Source: Stentor roeselii (taxonomy: Eukaryota; Ciliophora; Heterotrichea; Heterotrichida; Stentoridae). Taken from it: a stretch of DNA of 64,000 nt. Location: NCBI GenBank assembly GCA_006503475.1, contig RSEH01000086.1, positions 99,025 through 163,024 of the forward strand, in the 5' to 3' direction. The notes beneath the pieces are model-generated. The model searched no databases. It was not told where the DNA came from and saw only the letters and a program-made list of their open reading frames with translations. Position numbers and translations under genes: made by a program. This document shows positions 1-15,000 of the stretch, one piece after another. Every line of letters begins with the position of its first letter. Positions within the stretch are counted from its first letter, which is position 1.

Positions 1-3000
1 AATTTGATGAGGGAAGAAGAAATTAGGACTTTTGCTATTAATCGATTTGCAAGGGATTTAAACGCTGAATGTAATTTTTATATGGAAAAAAATGACTCGG
101 CTTTTAAGGATTTTATGAAAAATCAGGAAAAAGTTAGAAGGATTCAGGAACAGTTCATGAGAAATGAAGAGATCTGGATGAGGGAACTCATTAAAAAAGA
201 GATTAAAAGAGAACAGACTGAAGAAAATTATTTGAAAAATGAGGAAAAAGTTACAAGGTTTTTTGTTCATAAAGCAAATAAAAAAATCCTTAAAGAATCT
301 GCAGCTTTCGCTAATGAAGACCGACTTTCTCTAAAATGGGAAAAAATCTACCAAAAAATCAGTCATGACTCTAAAGACTCTCTAGAATTCGAGGAAAATT
401 CAAAAAAATCCTTCGAAAAATCAGAAAAAAATCAAGAAAAATCCTTTGAAAACTATCTTCAAAAAAGTGAAAAAACTTTAAATTCCTTTTTAAAGTCACA
501 GATAAAAAATTCATCAAAAATTTCAAGAAATCTAAAAAAAATCGAAAAATCTCTAAAAAAATTCATATCTGGTGAAAAAAGAGTAGAAAAAAAATCAAGA
601 AAAAATTTAAGGATTCTTGAAGCGATTACTTTAAACTTCACCGAAGAACACGAGTTTCTTTTGCAAGTCGCTTTAAAATTCTTGAAAAAAGGAGAACATC
701 AAACTTTAAGCTTTTCTCGGAAATTGAAACATTTCTCTGATGACCAAGGAGAAATTTGCAAAAAGAATGAAAAATTAATGATCAGGTTTAATAAACAACA
801 AAGTAAAGTTGAAGTCAGAACTTCAAGAAGGTTAAAGGCTCTTGATACTTATTTTAAAGACTTTTTCAGTAGTTTGAATGGACTTTGCTTACAAGTCTTT
901 AAAGCTTTGCATGAAGAGGACAGGGCAAGTTTTCAGTTTCTTGAAGATGAAAATCGATTTGGCTTGTTGGGAATTGAAAAACTTTCTGGCGAAGATGAAC
1001 ATCAAATTAACTTTAAAATTGAAGAAAATAAAAAAATTGAATTGCAAATTGATTTTTTACAGAAAGAATTTGATTTAAACTTGAAGTTTTACAAAAGAGA
1101 AATTAAGATTGTTGGTAAATCTCAGAAAAATCTTGAAATTTCAGATGGAGAAAGAAAGGATTTTGAAGATGAAGAAAAGAAATTGGCTGAACTGGAAAAT
1201 AATCACTTAATGAAAAATGAAGAAGAATTAAAAGATTTTCTTGAATTTCAGGAAAATTTCAGGAAAAATAACCAAAATTCAATGAAAAAGGAGAAAAAAA
1301 AAATATTGCAACATGTTTTTTTAGTTAAAAGTCTTGCATCAGGAATAACGTCTTTTTTAATCGAAAATGAAAAAATTGTTAAAAAATTTAACTCTGGTGA
1401 AAATCATTTAATTTTTAATTCTTTTGAACAGTTAGAGTCTAATGAAAACTTTAGGAAAAAATTTGATTTTAGTGAAAGATGTCTTCTTGAGAGACAGAGA
1501 GAATCTATGGAAGAAGAAAAGATTTTCATTGAAAAAATTGTTCAACTAGTGGATGAAAATAATGGAGAAAGTTTAAAAACTCTTGAAAATGAAGAAAATT
1601 TAAGGAATTTTTTTGATCGCTTTCAAAATGATTTAATTTTTAGCACTTTATCTATCCTTGACCAAGAAGAAAAGCTTCTTAATTCTTATCAAGAAACTCT
1701 TCGAACATTAGAGAATCGAGAAATAAGAAGTCTTTTTAAAAGTGATGATGAAAGAAAATTTTATTTGAAAAAAGAGGAAAAAAATCAAAGAAACTCTAAT
1801 CATGCCTTAAAAAAAGAAGACATTTTTAGACTTGAGTTTTCAAAGATTGAGCTGAAATCACTAAATCAATTTGAAAAAAACCTCGAAAATGAAGAAAAAA
1901 TAAGAATTAAATTTGAGACCAATCAACAGCACCTCGTAAAAATATCTCAAAATCATCTTCATGAAAACGACCAAGACTTAAAGTCAATTTTATCACATCT
2001 AGAAAAAAACCTTCTAAACCTTCTCCAAAACTTAAACATCGAAGACTCTTTCACCATTTCCTTCACTTTGAACCAAGTCAATCTCGAGTCAATCAATCAA
2101 TCCAATCTTTCAACCCTCGAAGAAAAAGCCTCATCATTTTTAATCTCGCAACAAGAATCAGAAGTCTGCATCCAAGAATCTTTAATTTCAGAAGATCAAG
2201 AAACTTCCAATTTTTTCTCCTCAGAATCACGAAAAATGCGAAAAACGTTAAAAAATTTATCAAAAGAAGAAAAAAATTCTAAAAAAATCTTTAAAATCGA
2301 GTCAAATGGAGAAAAATTCAATTCAGCTTTTTTAGAATCTGAAGATGAAAGGGTTAAGAGACATGAAGAAAATATTCTAGAAGTTAGAAGTCGGGCTATT
2401 ATTGGACTTGATGACCAAGAGAAGGACTTTTGCCAGTTTTCAAATCTTGAAACAACTTTTAGCTTTATGAAAAATGAAGAGTTAGATAAAAGTGAGTCTT
2501 TTATGAAGAAATTTTGCTCTCAAGTTATGAGTATTTGCTCGACTGAAGCTTGTTCACTTGACTTTGAAGAACAGAGAAATAAAAAGTTTAATTTAGATGA
2601 AAATTCTTTGATTCACTTAAAAACTGAAAGACTTGAACATGAAGATTATCTTATCAGAGACTACAATAAAAAGATTAGTTCTAGACAAAGAAAATACTTG
2701 AAAAAAATAGAAGAAAATGAAAAAAATATGAAAAATTTCTTGAAAAATCAGGAAAAAAATAGAAAAAATGAATATCGAGGTTTGAGGATTAATGATTCAG
2801 ATACTTTAAAAAATTTGGAGGTTATATCAAGACTTGAAAATCAAATTTTTGAAAATTTGGAAGCTTCGGATTTAGAAATTTTTGATTTTAATTCAAAAAA
2901 ACATCTAATTGAATTAACTCAACAAGAAAATTTATCAATAAATGAAAGATTTTCTTGTGATTTTAACAAAATTCAGATGGGCCTTGAAGTACTTACTAAG

Positions 3001-6000
3001 GAAGAACTTTCAAAAAATGAGAAAAATGTTAAAAGTTTCTTAAAAATTCAAGAAAATTCTAGAAAAATCACTGAAAAAGAGATGAAAAATAATGAAAAGT
3101 TGATAAAAAATATTGTAAAATATGAGAAAACTTTAAAAAATCAAATTGTTTCAGCTTTAGAAATCGCGGATAATCTTTTATCCGACTTTTCTTGTAAAGA
3201 ATCATTTGTGATTAAAAATGAATCTGTTATCTTAGCTAAAGAAGAGGCCAGGTCTGTTAAATTCAACAATTCTGAAAGAAAATTGATTAAATCTTCAGTC
3301 AAATCTTTGGGTTTAGCTGATATTGAAGGATATGAAAATAACAGAATCTTGGATGAAATTAGAAATAGAGAAACTCGTGAATTAGAAAGAGAAGAAAATA
3401 TTTGTTTGGAATTTTGTGATAATCAAAAAATCAAAGAAGATTTAGATTTTAGGTTTTTAGCTGATGAAGAAAAATGTTCCAAAACTTTCCTGACCTCCCA
3501 AGAAGTACTAAAATCCTCATATTTAAACTTTTTATCAGAAGAGCACAGTCATCTCATAAACTACTTCAACTCACAGCGAGGACTTGTTAAATCATTCAAG
3601 GCCGACTTAGAAGTCGAAGAAAGAATTCAATTAACTTTTCTAAAAGCACAGAAAAAATCACAAAAAGAGTCAATTTCAAGTTTTTTCGATTTCGAGTTGA
3701 TTACCCAAAAATTCCTAAAAAAACAATTAAAATATTCTACAAGAGTCTTTTCTAAAATCACTCTAGAAGAAAATCTAACAATTCACATAAACCTTTTTGA
3801 GTTGAAATTAAGAGAATCTCATATTTTTTCACTAGAAAACAACGAAAATTTCATTGAAAATTTTAATAAAACCTCGAAAAAACTGCAAAAATCACTTGAA
3901 AAAATCATCAAAAAAGAAGAAAATCTTTTTGTAGAATTTTCTGAACTTCAGTTGATGAAAGTCAAACAAACCATCGAAAATTTATTAGAAAATGAACGAG
4001 AACTGAAAAATTTCAATGAAAATCAAGAGGTTTGTGAGAAGTGTTTAGTAAAATCTTTGAAAAAACAAGATGATTTTTCCTCAAACTTTATAAAAAAAGA
4101 GGAGAAAATAAGGAAAAAAGAAATAAGAAAATTTAGAAAAAATGATAAAGAAATTCAAACTTTCTTCAAAATTTCGAAAACAATAGAAAAAGACCACCTG
4201 TCTCAATTAGAAACCTCTGAAGACAACATAAAAAACCACATCATCTCCGAACTTTCCTCACAAAAATCATCTAGAACCTCATTAAAAACAGAAGAAAATT
4301 CATCAAACCTTCTAAAATCTTTCCAACAATCCTTCTCAAACTCACTAAAATCCTCCTTATCAACAAACGAGTCTCTAACCCTCCAAAAACAATCAATCGA
4401 GTTGAAATCATCTGCATCAACCTCATCAACCCTATCCTTAGAAGACTCCTATCTTAAAAATTTCAACAAAAACCAAAAAAATCTTTCAACCCTTCAATCC
4501 AAAAACTTAAAATCTGAAGAAAAACAACTTCACGTCTACCTTTCACAACAAACCCAAAAACAAAATTTTTCAATATTTTCTCTTGAATCTGAAGAAAAGT
4601 TCATAATTTACTTCAAAAAATTCGAAGAAAATTTCAAACAATCCAGTTTTGAAATCCTTGAAAAACAAGAAAAAAACTCAAAATTTTTTTTCAATAAACA
4701 ATTCGAGATCTTTAAAAAAAGTGGTCTTGAAATGGAATCTCAAGATAATTTCATGAAAAAATTCTTTTCTGAAGAAAATTTTTTTGCTTTAAATAACTTC
4801 AAGTCGTTAAAAGAAGATGAAAAGTATAACAACTTGATTCAGTCTTTTGAAAAAAAATTAAGTTTTAAGGAAAAGTCTTTGATGGATAAAGAGGAATCGT
4901 CGATTCAGACTTTTTCTCAGAAACAAGAAGAATTTTTTACAAAGTCCATGAATTTGATGGAAGCTGAAGAAAATTATGCAAGAAACTTTTTTTGTATTGA
5001 AAAAAATCTGGTGAATAAAGGATTTTGTTTGATGGAAGAAGAAGAATATTTTGTTCAGGTTTTTGTTGAAACTGAGGAAAGTGAAAATTTCTTGGAAATG
5101 GAAGGAATGGAAAAAGTTGATATTGAAAGGAAAAATTTTGCCTTGATGCAGAAAAATCTTTCAGAAAAAACTATTTCATGTCTTTTAAATGAAGAAAAAA
5201 ATATGAAGGAGTTTAATTTTCATGAAAAACAAGAGAAATTAAAGACCTTTGAAAAAATGGAAGAAGAAAATAATTTCACCTTTAATTTCAGCCTAAAAGT
5301 TTCAGAATTTCTAGAAAAAATCAGGAAAAATTTAGAAGATCATGAAAAAATCATGGAAAATGTTTCAGTTATTCAATCAAATCAAGAAAAAGATACTTTT
5401 TCTCATCTTCTCAGCCAAGAAAACCAAAGAAAACAACATGAAAAAAAAGAAAAGAAAAACGAAGGAAAATGCATTAAAAAGATGTTACTTGAAGAAAATT
5501 TCAATTCACAGTTTTTTGGAATTGAAACCATTGTCGGAAAATCAGAACTTGACGGAATGAGACAAGCTCATTTATATCGAAAAGCTTTTGTCGGCATTCA
5601 GGAGCAAGTCAGGATTGAAAGCTTGGCAAGTCTTGAAGAAAATGAAAGATTTTCTAAAGAATTCATTTCTAATGAACTTGAAACGGAAAATAAAGAATGT
5701 TTTTCACTTGATGATGAGGAAGAGTCTTTAAAACACTTCTTAAAAAAATCAGTTAAACTTGAAAAAAATTGCAGAAAAATATTGAATCATGAAGAAAAAA
5801 TCAATTTTTCTATAAAAAAGTTTGAAAAAGGATTTAATCATCAAGAAACTCAAAAAATGTTTTTATTGGAAGAAGAAAATCTCGCTTTTTTTAAGGAAGA
5901 ATTGAAAAATGAATCGAAAGTGCAGGTTTCTTTATTTGAGGAAGAAAAATTAACAAGACATTTTCAGATAATTCAAACTCAGTTTGTTGAAAAGAATGCT

Positions 6001-9000
6001 GAAGACTTGTTTAGGGCTGATGATGACTCTTTGGAATTTTTAAAAAAAGAAATTCTTTTGCAGGATGATGTTTGTAAAGCGCTTTCATTGGATGAAAATG
6101 AGACTGGAAAGATTTTGAAAAAAGAGGAAAAGATTTCGCATGGTTTGAGGAAAAAAGTTATGGATTTGGAAAAGTCTCAGAAATTATTTGATAAGTTGAT
6201 AAGAAAAGCAGAAAGACAGACCAAGCGAATGATGGCCAAAGAAGACTCTGATAAAATTGAAAAATGTAAAATTCAAGAAACTCTCGAAATATCATCATCT
6301 ACTCAGTTATTACTTGAAGAACTATCTGGACGAGAAATTCAAGAAAATAGTCTAAATCTAGAAAATTATACATTTCAAGACTTAGAAAAAAATGATTTTC
6401 ATTCAGTAACTGTTTATTCACAAGAAATTAAATTAAATCTTCTTATTACTCAAAAAATGGCCTTAGAAGAAGAATTCATCAGAAACTTTTACAAAGAGGA
6501 AGCTCAAATCGAATTCAGAGATGGAAATTTACTTGAAAATGCTGAACTAAGAATGATATCATTTGAAAAAGAACAAAAGTACTTTAGAGATATTTGGTTT
6601 GAGAGAATGATTAAAGATGAGATTCAATTCTCTGAATTCATTGAGGTTGAGGAGTCAGAACATCAAAATGAAATCATTAAACTTGAGCAAGAGTTTAAAT
6701 TGATGAAAAGTTTTGAAGAGATTGAAAGATCTTTAAGACAAAATAATTATAAATTTCTGAGAGCAGAAGAAAAACTAATGAAATCATTTGAAAGCATGCA
6801 AAAAAAATTGGTTAGTCAAGAAGTATCTCGAATGAATACTGATGAATCGACAATGATAAACTTCTCATCATCAGTAAGCTCCCTGATTCTCCATGAATTA
6901 AACTCCTTAGTCAAATCAGATGAAAGCACAAGAAAAATCAATAACGATCTAAAACTTTCTCTAGAAAAATCTCTTTTCCTTCTAGAAAATGAAGAAACCT
7001 CAGTAAAAACTTATACAAAAATAATCAACTCAATTGAAAAGAAAACAAGAAAAATGATGTCAAATCTAGATGGTCTTCAATCAAACCTACATCTAAATCA
7101 GCTCTCAAAAGAAGAAAAAAATTTCAATTTCTTCGAAGCAGAAGACAATTTTTCTATTTCACATAAAGAAACTTCCTTAAACCTCGAACTTTCTGCTTTA
7201 AGATCTCTTGAATCACTAGATGAAGAGCAGACTTCTTTCAATCTTTTTCAATTAAAACTAACCCAAATAAATCTCAAAAATTTGCAAAAAGAAGAAAAAA
7301 ACACCAGAAAAAATATCAAGTCGCAAGAAAAGTCAAATAAAAACTCTCGTCATTTTATGAGAAAAGAAGAAAAAATCATGAAAATATTTGAAAAAAATGA
7401 AAAAGAACTTATTTTTGCAAACTTTGAAAAACTTGGAGAAGAAGATATTTTTATTAATGAATTTGAAAAAACTGAACAACAAGGAAATAATTATGAAAAA
7501 AATCGACTTGATTTAGAGTTTGAAGAGATTTCATCATTCCTCAAGCATCAAAATTCTTTGATTCAAGAAAGCATGGAAAAACTTAGCAAAGAAGATGATT
7601 TAATGAAAAGATTTATCGAAATTCAACTTTCAATAAACGAGGAGTCTTTGAAAGACATGGCTTTTAATGATTTTCATGCAAATTCATTCTTTTCTGAATT
7701 AATTTTGAATACTGAGAGAAATTCTGAACTTCTTTTTGTGGAAGATCAAAAAAGTAGTGAATTTTGGGTAATGGTTGAAAAGAGGTCACAACAAGTTAGA
7801 CATAAAATTTCGAAGGAAGAAAAAATTCGGGTAACTTTTGATAAATCTGAGAGAAAAGTCAATCGATTGAATAAGAGAAATTTACAAACTGAAGATTTAA
7901 GTGTTTTAGAAGATCTTAAAATCAAAGACGAACTATTAAAACAATCAGAAAATTTACTAGAAAAAGAAGAAATTCTTACAATTTTCATTGAAAAAGAACT
8001 AATAAAACTTCAAGACCAATCATTGAAAAATCTGGAATTTCATGATAAACAATCTCAAAATTTCCTTCTTTTCCAATCATCTTCAAGAGAATCAACAAAA
8101 AAATCTCTAAGAACTGAAGAAAAATTACTGAAAGATTATGAAAATGCTGAAGAAAAATTAATATCAAGAAATGATCATTTTCTTCAAAAAGACGAAAATT
8201 ATTTAACTTCTTTCAACAAAAAACATTTATTGCTTGTCACTCATCTTTGTCAGAAAATGATTGAAAGTGAAGAATTTACTAAAAGATTCAGTGTTTGTGA
8301 AAAGTCAGAACAAGTCATTCAGAGAAAAAACATGGAAAATGAAATGAATGAAGTGATGCAATTTGATAGATTTGAAAAACAATTAAATGAATTATCATTG
8401 AAAAAATTGATTCAAGAAAATGAGAAGATGGAAAATTTTTATGAAGTTGAACAAAAGATAAGATTGCTTAGTTCAGGTGAAATGGCAAACCAAGAATCAT
8501 CCTCATCATCCTTTATAATCCGAGAAAATTCACATAGAAGTTCAATCATAACTTCCTTAAAATCAGCAGAAGACCTTCTATCAAAATTCTTAAAGATCAA
8601 TGAGAAAAAGGCAAATTCTCAAATAAATAAACTATCAAAAGAGGATAAACTTCGCAGGGCATATGATAAAAATGAGAGGAAAATTTCAAGAGAAAACAAA
8701 AGACTTTTAGCTGTACAAGACAAAGAATTAATGGAAACAATAACAAAACATGGAGATCTCACACTCTTATTTACTAATATGATGGAAAAAGAAGAAAATG
8801 ATTTAAACCTTTTCAAAAAACTTTCTGAGGAAAGACAACTTTTGTCTTATCAAGAAATTGAATCAAATGATTATCAAGGCAAAGATTTTGATTCTTTTCA
8901 GAATAATTTCATTATTTCTTTAAATAATCAAATGAAACTCCAAGATCAGTTCATTCAACAACTTTTGAAAACTCAAAAAATCATCACTTTTCAAATTTCT

Positions 9001-12000
9001 GATACTTTGAATCAAGAGGAAAAACAAATCAATCATTTTTTAAATAAAGAGCAACTCATTATAAAACAACAGAAAGAAAATTTAAATGAAAATGAAGAAG
9101 ATAGAAAAATATTTGAAGAATTCGAAGTTTCAATGAAACAAACAAGTTCAGAACTTTTAGAGAAAGAAATGAGTTTGATGATTGACTTTATCGAAAAAGA
9201 AAAAGAAATTTCAGAGAAAAGTTTTATGTTTTTAGAACAAGAAAAAAGAGAAATGAAAGATTATAAACTTTGCGAAAATAACAGGATGGATGATAACTCT
9301 TTAAAGATGGCTGAAGAAGAACTTGTTTTATCAAGTTTCATAGAAAATGAATCTGAATTGATGAAAAAAAATCAAAGATATCTTGAAAATGAAGATCAAG
9401 TTTGTTTGGTCATTTCTAAAAGTTTAAACAAAGTTTATCATTCTATTTCTCATAAGCTTTCAAAAGAGGAAAAAAATAGAAAGAAATTTGATAAGGTTGA
9501 CAGAAAATTAGGAAGAGATTCAAAAAGACACATTGCAAATGAAGACTTAAAAACTTTTGAAAGGTTTAGTGAAGAAAAAGGTCTCCAACTTTCATTACAA
9601 AATAATTTGTGCCTAGAAGAAAATTTGATGAAATTTTTTAATGAGAGTTTGAATACTTTTGAATTAAAAACATCTGAAAAACTTGAAACTTGTAACTTAG
9701 AGGTTTTTGAGTTAAATGAACTTATAAAGAAAGTAGAAAAAGTGAATGTAGAAGAAATGAATATGGACGAGGACTCAAGGATTAATTTTATAAAGAATGA
9801 AGATGAAATTGGAATTATATTTAGTGATATGTTAGAAAAAGAAGATGAAAACACAAATAGGTTTGTTTCTCAACAATTATTCCAGTCATTAGAAATCACT
9901 AAAACCTTAGACTTCCATGAACAAAATCTTAAAACTTTTATAAATCTTGAAATTTTTAAAAATCAAGTTGAGAAGGAATTCATGAAATCCGAGTTAAAAT
10001 TAACAAAAAACTATCTTCAATTAGAAAAATCACTGATAGAAAAATCAACTTTATCATTAAACCACGAAGAAGATGATTTTCAAATCTTTATCGATTCTTT
10101 ATATCAAAAGAATCAAGAACTTACTTCAAAGATGGCTGAAGAGGATTCATTAACTCGCGTTTTCTTCAACTTTGAAAGGTCTTCAATAGAAGGGAACATT
10201 TCTTCGATTGAGTCAGAAGACAACTTTTTGAAAAAATTTTCAAAATCTCATGAAAAAAAGTCTAATTCTCAAATTAATAAACTTTCAAAAGAAGATAAGT
10301 CCAGAAAGGCCTTTGAAAAATATGAAAGGAAAATCGCAAGAGAAAACAAAAGAAAACTTTCTGCTCTTGATCTTGAATTACTAGAAACAGTCAAATTTCT
10401 TCAAGATCTAACATTCATATCTTCTAGTATGATGGAACAAGAAGAAAATTTTTCTAATCTTTTCAAAAAACTTTCTGAAGAGAGACAACTTTTGAATTAT
10501 CAAGAAATTGAATCAAATGATTATCAAGGTAAAGATTTTGATTCTTTTCAGAATGATTTCATTATTTCTTTAAATAATCAAATGAAACTCCAAGATCAGT
10601 TCATTCAACAACTTTTGAAAACTCAAAAAATCATCACTTTTCAAATTTCTGATACTTTAAATCAAGAGGAAAAACAAATCAGTTATTTTTTAAATAAAGA
10701 GCAACTCATTATAAAACAACAGAAAGAAAATTTAAATGAAAATGAAGAAGATAGAAAAATATTTGAAGAATTTGAAATTTCAATGAAACAATCAAGTTCA
10801 GAACTTTTAGAGAAAGAAATGAGTTCGATGATTGACTTTATCGAAAAAGAAAAAGAAATTTCAGAGAAAAGTTTTATGTTTTTAGAACAAGAAAAAAGAG
10901 AAATGAAAGATTATAAACTTTGCGAAAATAACAGGATGTATGATAACTCTTTAAAGATGGCTGAAGAAGAACTTGTTTTATCAAGTTTCATAGAAAATGA
11001 ATCTGACTTGATGAAAAAAATTCAAGCATCTCTTGAATCTGAAGATAAGAATTTTTCAACTATCTCGAAAAAATTAAATAAATCAACTCATTCAATTTCT
11101 CGCAAACTCTCAAAAGAAGATAAAGTAAGAAAATCATTTGAAAAATCTGAAAGAAAACATGGAAGAGATGTGAAGAAAACTCTGGATAAAGAAGAATTAA
11201 ACACTTCTGAAATAAAAAATAAAGAAGAAAGTCTTGAGTTATTATGCGAAAATAGCTTGAGTTTCATAGAATCTTGGATGAAAAAACATGATGAAAAGTT
11301 AAAAGAACTTGAATTAAAAACATATGAAAATCTTGAATTATCAAATTCAGAGGTTTTTATCATAAATAATTTGAGAATAAATTTAGAAAAAGAAAATCGT
11401 AAAGCAATTAGATTTGAAGAGGGTGAAAATCGAGATTTTATTAAATGCGAAAAACAGATTGGGATGATTATTGAAGATAATTTAGAGATTGAAGAACAAA
11501 AAATATTTAAATTTATTTCAGATTTACAAAGTAAGTCTCTAGAAATCTGTCATACCCTTCAAACCATTGAGAATTACAATCAAAGTATTATAAAATTCGA
11601 AGATTCTTCAATCAAGGCTCAAAGAAAATCAATAAAACATGAATTAGAATCACAGAAAAATTTTCTTTCACTTGAAAAATCTTTAATTGAAGCTTCACAT
11701 CAAAAGCTTCAAGTAGAAGAAAACTTTCTGGTAAGCTTTTTAATCATGAACGACCAAATGATTCAAGATTCCTTCTTAATAATGGCTGGGGAAGAAAAAT
11801 TCGTTCTAAAGTTTTTGGAAAGTGAAAGTCTTTCGAGACAAGAACATATCTCATCATTAGAATCAGAAGAAAAAATATTATGTAAAATTTCTAAGTCTCA
11901 TGAAAAAAAATCAAATTCTCAGATATATAAACTTTCAAAGGAAGACAAATATCGAAAGATTTTCGAAAAAAATGAAAGGAAATCTTCAAGAGAAAATAAA

Positions 12001-15000
12001 AGAAAACTTGGATCTCAAGACTTAGAATTAATCGAATCTATCACAGTCCTCGAAAGACTTACCTCCAATTATTTCAATCTCTTAGAAAATGAGGAAAACT
12101 TATCAAAACTTTTCAAAAAATTATCTGATGAACGACAACATGATTTATTTCAAGAAATTGAATCAAATGATTTTCAGGGTAAAATCTTTCATTCTTTTCA
12201 AAATGATTTGATAGTTGATGGAAATAAAAGACTTAGCAATCAAGATGAATTCATTAAAAAATATTCAAAAACTGAAGAAATTTTAAAGGTTGATAATTTT
12301 AGAAATTTACTTGAAGAGGAAAAGTACAATAGGGATATTGTATATCAGGAAGGAAAAATGATAAAACAAGTTGAAGAAAGACTAAATGAAGATGAAAAAT
12401 TTGGAAAAATTTTAGAAGAATGTCAATTTTCAATCAACCATTCAAATTCAGCGTTTTTAGAAAAAGAAATGAATTTTATGATGAATCATCTCCAACTCGA
12501 AAAAGAATTATCAAAAAACACAATTCTACTCCTAAATCAAGAGCAAGACCAGATTATAACTTTAAATATCCAACTAAATTCTAAAAACCATGAAAATTTA
12601 AAGACAATAACTGAAGAAGATCAACTTTCATCCATATTCATTGAAAATGAATCAAAACTCATTGAAATTATTAAAATATCCTTGGACAATGAAGCTCAAT
12701 GGTGTTCAAATATTGATAAAAGCTTGAAAGAAGTCAATATTTTTACTTCTCACAAACTTTCAAAAGAAGAAAAAACTAGAAAATTTTATGAAAAGTCAGA
12801 AAAAAAGATAAGAAAAAACTTGAAACAACAAATTGAGATTGAAGATTCAAAAATTGTTGAAAAAATGAGAAAAGAAGATAATTTTGAAGTTTCTTGTCAA
12901 AATCATTTATTTTTGGAAGATGCTTCAATGAAAAAAAATGATGGAAAGTTGAAAAAATTTGAATTAAAAAATCATGAAAAACTTGAAATTTGTGATTTGG
13001 AGAATTTTGAAACTATTAATTTTTCCAGTGAAGCACAAAACAGAAATATCAAAGAATTGGGTTTTGAAGAGGATTTAAACAAAGGGTTTTTTAAGAATGA
13101 ACTAGAAATTAATATATTTGCTTGTAATTTGTTAGAAAAAGAAGAAAGAAATATAGTTAAATTTCTATCTGGAATGACTTTAGAGTCACTTGAAATCTGC
13201 CAGAAAATGGAAAAAATTGATACAGAGCTAAAAAATTATCTCTATTCTGAGACTTTTCAAAATAACTCTCAAAATGATTTATTGAGAAAAGAATATCAGC
13301 TCACTAAGAAATTCATTAAAATAGAAGACTTCTTTGCAAAAAATCTACAAAATTCATTTCAAATAGAAGAGTCTTTCCAAAAAACCTTTATAGAAAATAC
13401 AGAAAAAAATAAAGCAAATCTTTTATTCAAAATGGCTGAGGAAGAATCATCCTCATTTCGTTATACGGAGCAAGAACAACTCGAAAACCAAAAAACAATC
13501 TCAAGTTTAGAATCAGAAGACAAACTCACATCAAAAGTCTCCAAAACTCACGACAAAAAAGTTAACACCCAGACTCGAAAACTATCAAAACAAGACAAAA
13601 TCCGGAAATTATTCGAAAAATCAGAAAGAAAACAAACAAGAGACTCTAAAAGACTTCTTTCAATTGAAGACCTTGACCTTATAAACATTCTTCAAATTCA
13701 GGAAGATCTTCAAGTTTCTTGTGCAAATTTCTTGGAAGTTGAAGAAAAAATTACTGTTTCTTTTGATGAGGAAAGATTTGATAGGGAAAGATTTGAAATT
13801 GAGCAGGTTAAGGATCATGATTTTAATTCAAATAATTTTTATTTAGAGGAAAAAGAACTGGCGAATGAAATGGCTAAAAAACTTGAAATTGAGGAATTTG
13901 AAATTAGAAGTTTTATTAGGAAAGAGAATGAAATTGGTTTGAAGAGTAGAGAGTTACTTGAAACTGGTGATTTTCTTATGAAAAAATTTGAATTGGATGA
14001 AAAAAAAATTAGAAAGGAAGCGGTTTTGAAACTTGATCAAGGTGAAACTTTTATTGGGAACTTTGAATGTGAAGAAGATTCAGTTAATTCTTTTCAGAAT
14101 ACCAACTTAGAGAATGAATTAAAGATATCACTTAATTTTTTAACCAATGAAAAGAAACTAAGAGAGAAAACCATTAAATTTTTGACAGTTGAGGAAAGGA
14201 AAACAAGATCATTCCTCAAATCACTTCACGATTCTCAGGAAGCTATATTTGTTCAAATGTCTATCCTTGAAGCAGAACTTATGACTTATCTAGAACAAGA
14301 AAATCTCATTGTTGAGCAAACTTACTATTCACTGAAATCAGAAGAAAATGATTACCTGAGCTTCGAAAGACAATCAAAAAGTCTATCATCATCAATATCA
14401 TCATCTCTTAATCAAGAAAATAAATTAAAAAAATCCTTCGACTTAATCCAAAAGTCTCTTTCAGAATCAATTCAAAAAAATTTAGAAACACAAAAATTCC
14501 ATTCACTAGAATTTTATTCAAGTCAATCAGACCTTGAGCTAAAATCAATAAATGAAATGAAAATTCAAGACAACTTAACAAATGACTACCAACTGGCAGG
14601 GCTTTCTTCTGAACATCAAAATTTTAATAGTTTAGAGCAAAACGAAGCTAAAAATTCGAATTTCAGTCTTTTCGAGAATCAACTTAAAGATTCTATTCAA
14701 AAAAACATGGATCTTGAAGAAAGTCTCATCAAAAATTTTGATGAATTCGAAAAAAAATCTGGAGTAAAAAATTTTGATTTTCTTGACAATGAAGAAAAAA
14801 ATGCAAAAGTTTTCATCAAAAAGAATGAAAAATTAAGGAAAAAACTTAGAAGTCATTTGAAAAATGATGAAAAATCTGTGAAAGGATTAGAAAAAAATTT
14901 AAATTCAGGAATTTTTAAAGATTTGGAATCTCTTGAGTCTGAAATGGAACTTTCTAAGTCTTATCAAAAACAAGAAAATATTTTGATTGAATTAAATATT

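Larger units (their letters stand above)
6157..14481 (+). repeat. 825-bp (11 x 25 codons) higher-order repeat inside the giant gene
   Basis: A recognisable unit beginning LSKEDK, followed by R-K-x-F-E-K-x-E-R-K and ending near K-R-x-L, starts at 7807, 8632, 9457, 10282, 11107, 11932, 12757 and 13582. Every step is exactly 825 bp. Weaker members in the same phase start at 6157 and 14407, and another at 16882. Later relatives at 20851, 21601, 22426 and 24001 are about 2 codons out of that phase. The block therefore grew by tandem duplication of 11-unit segments, with no length change since. Confidence 0.85.
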
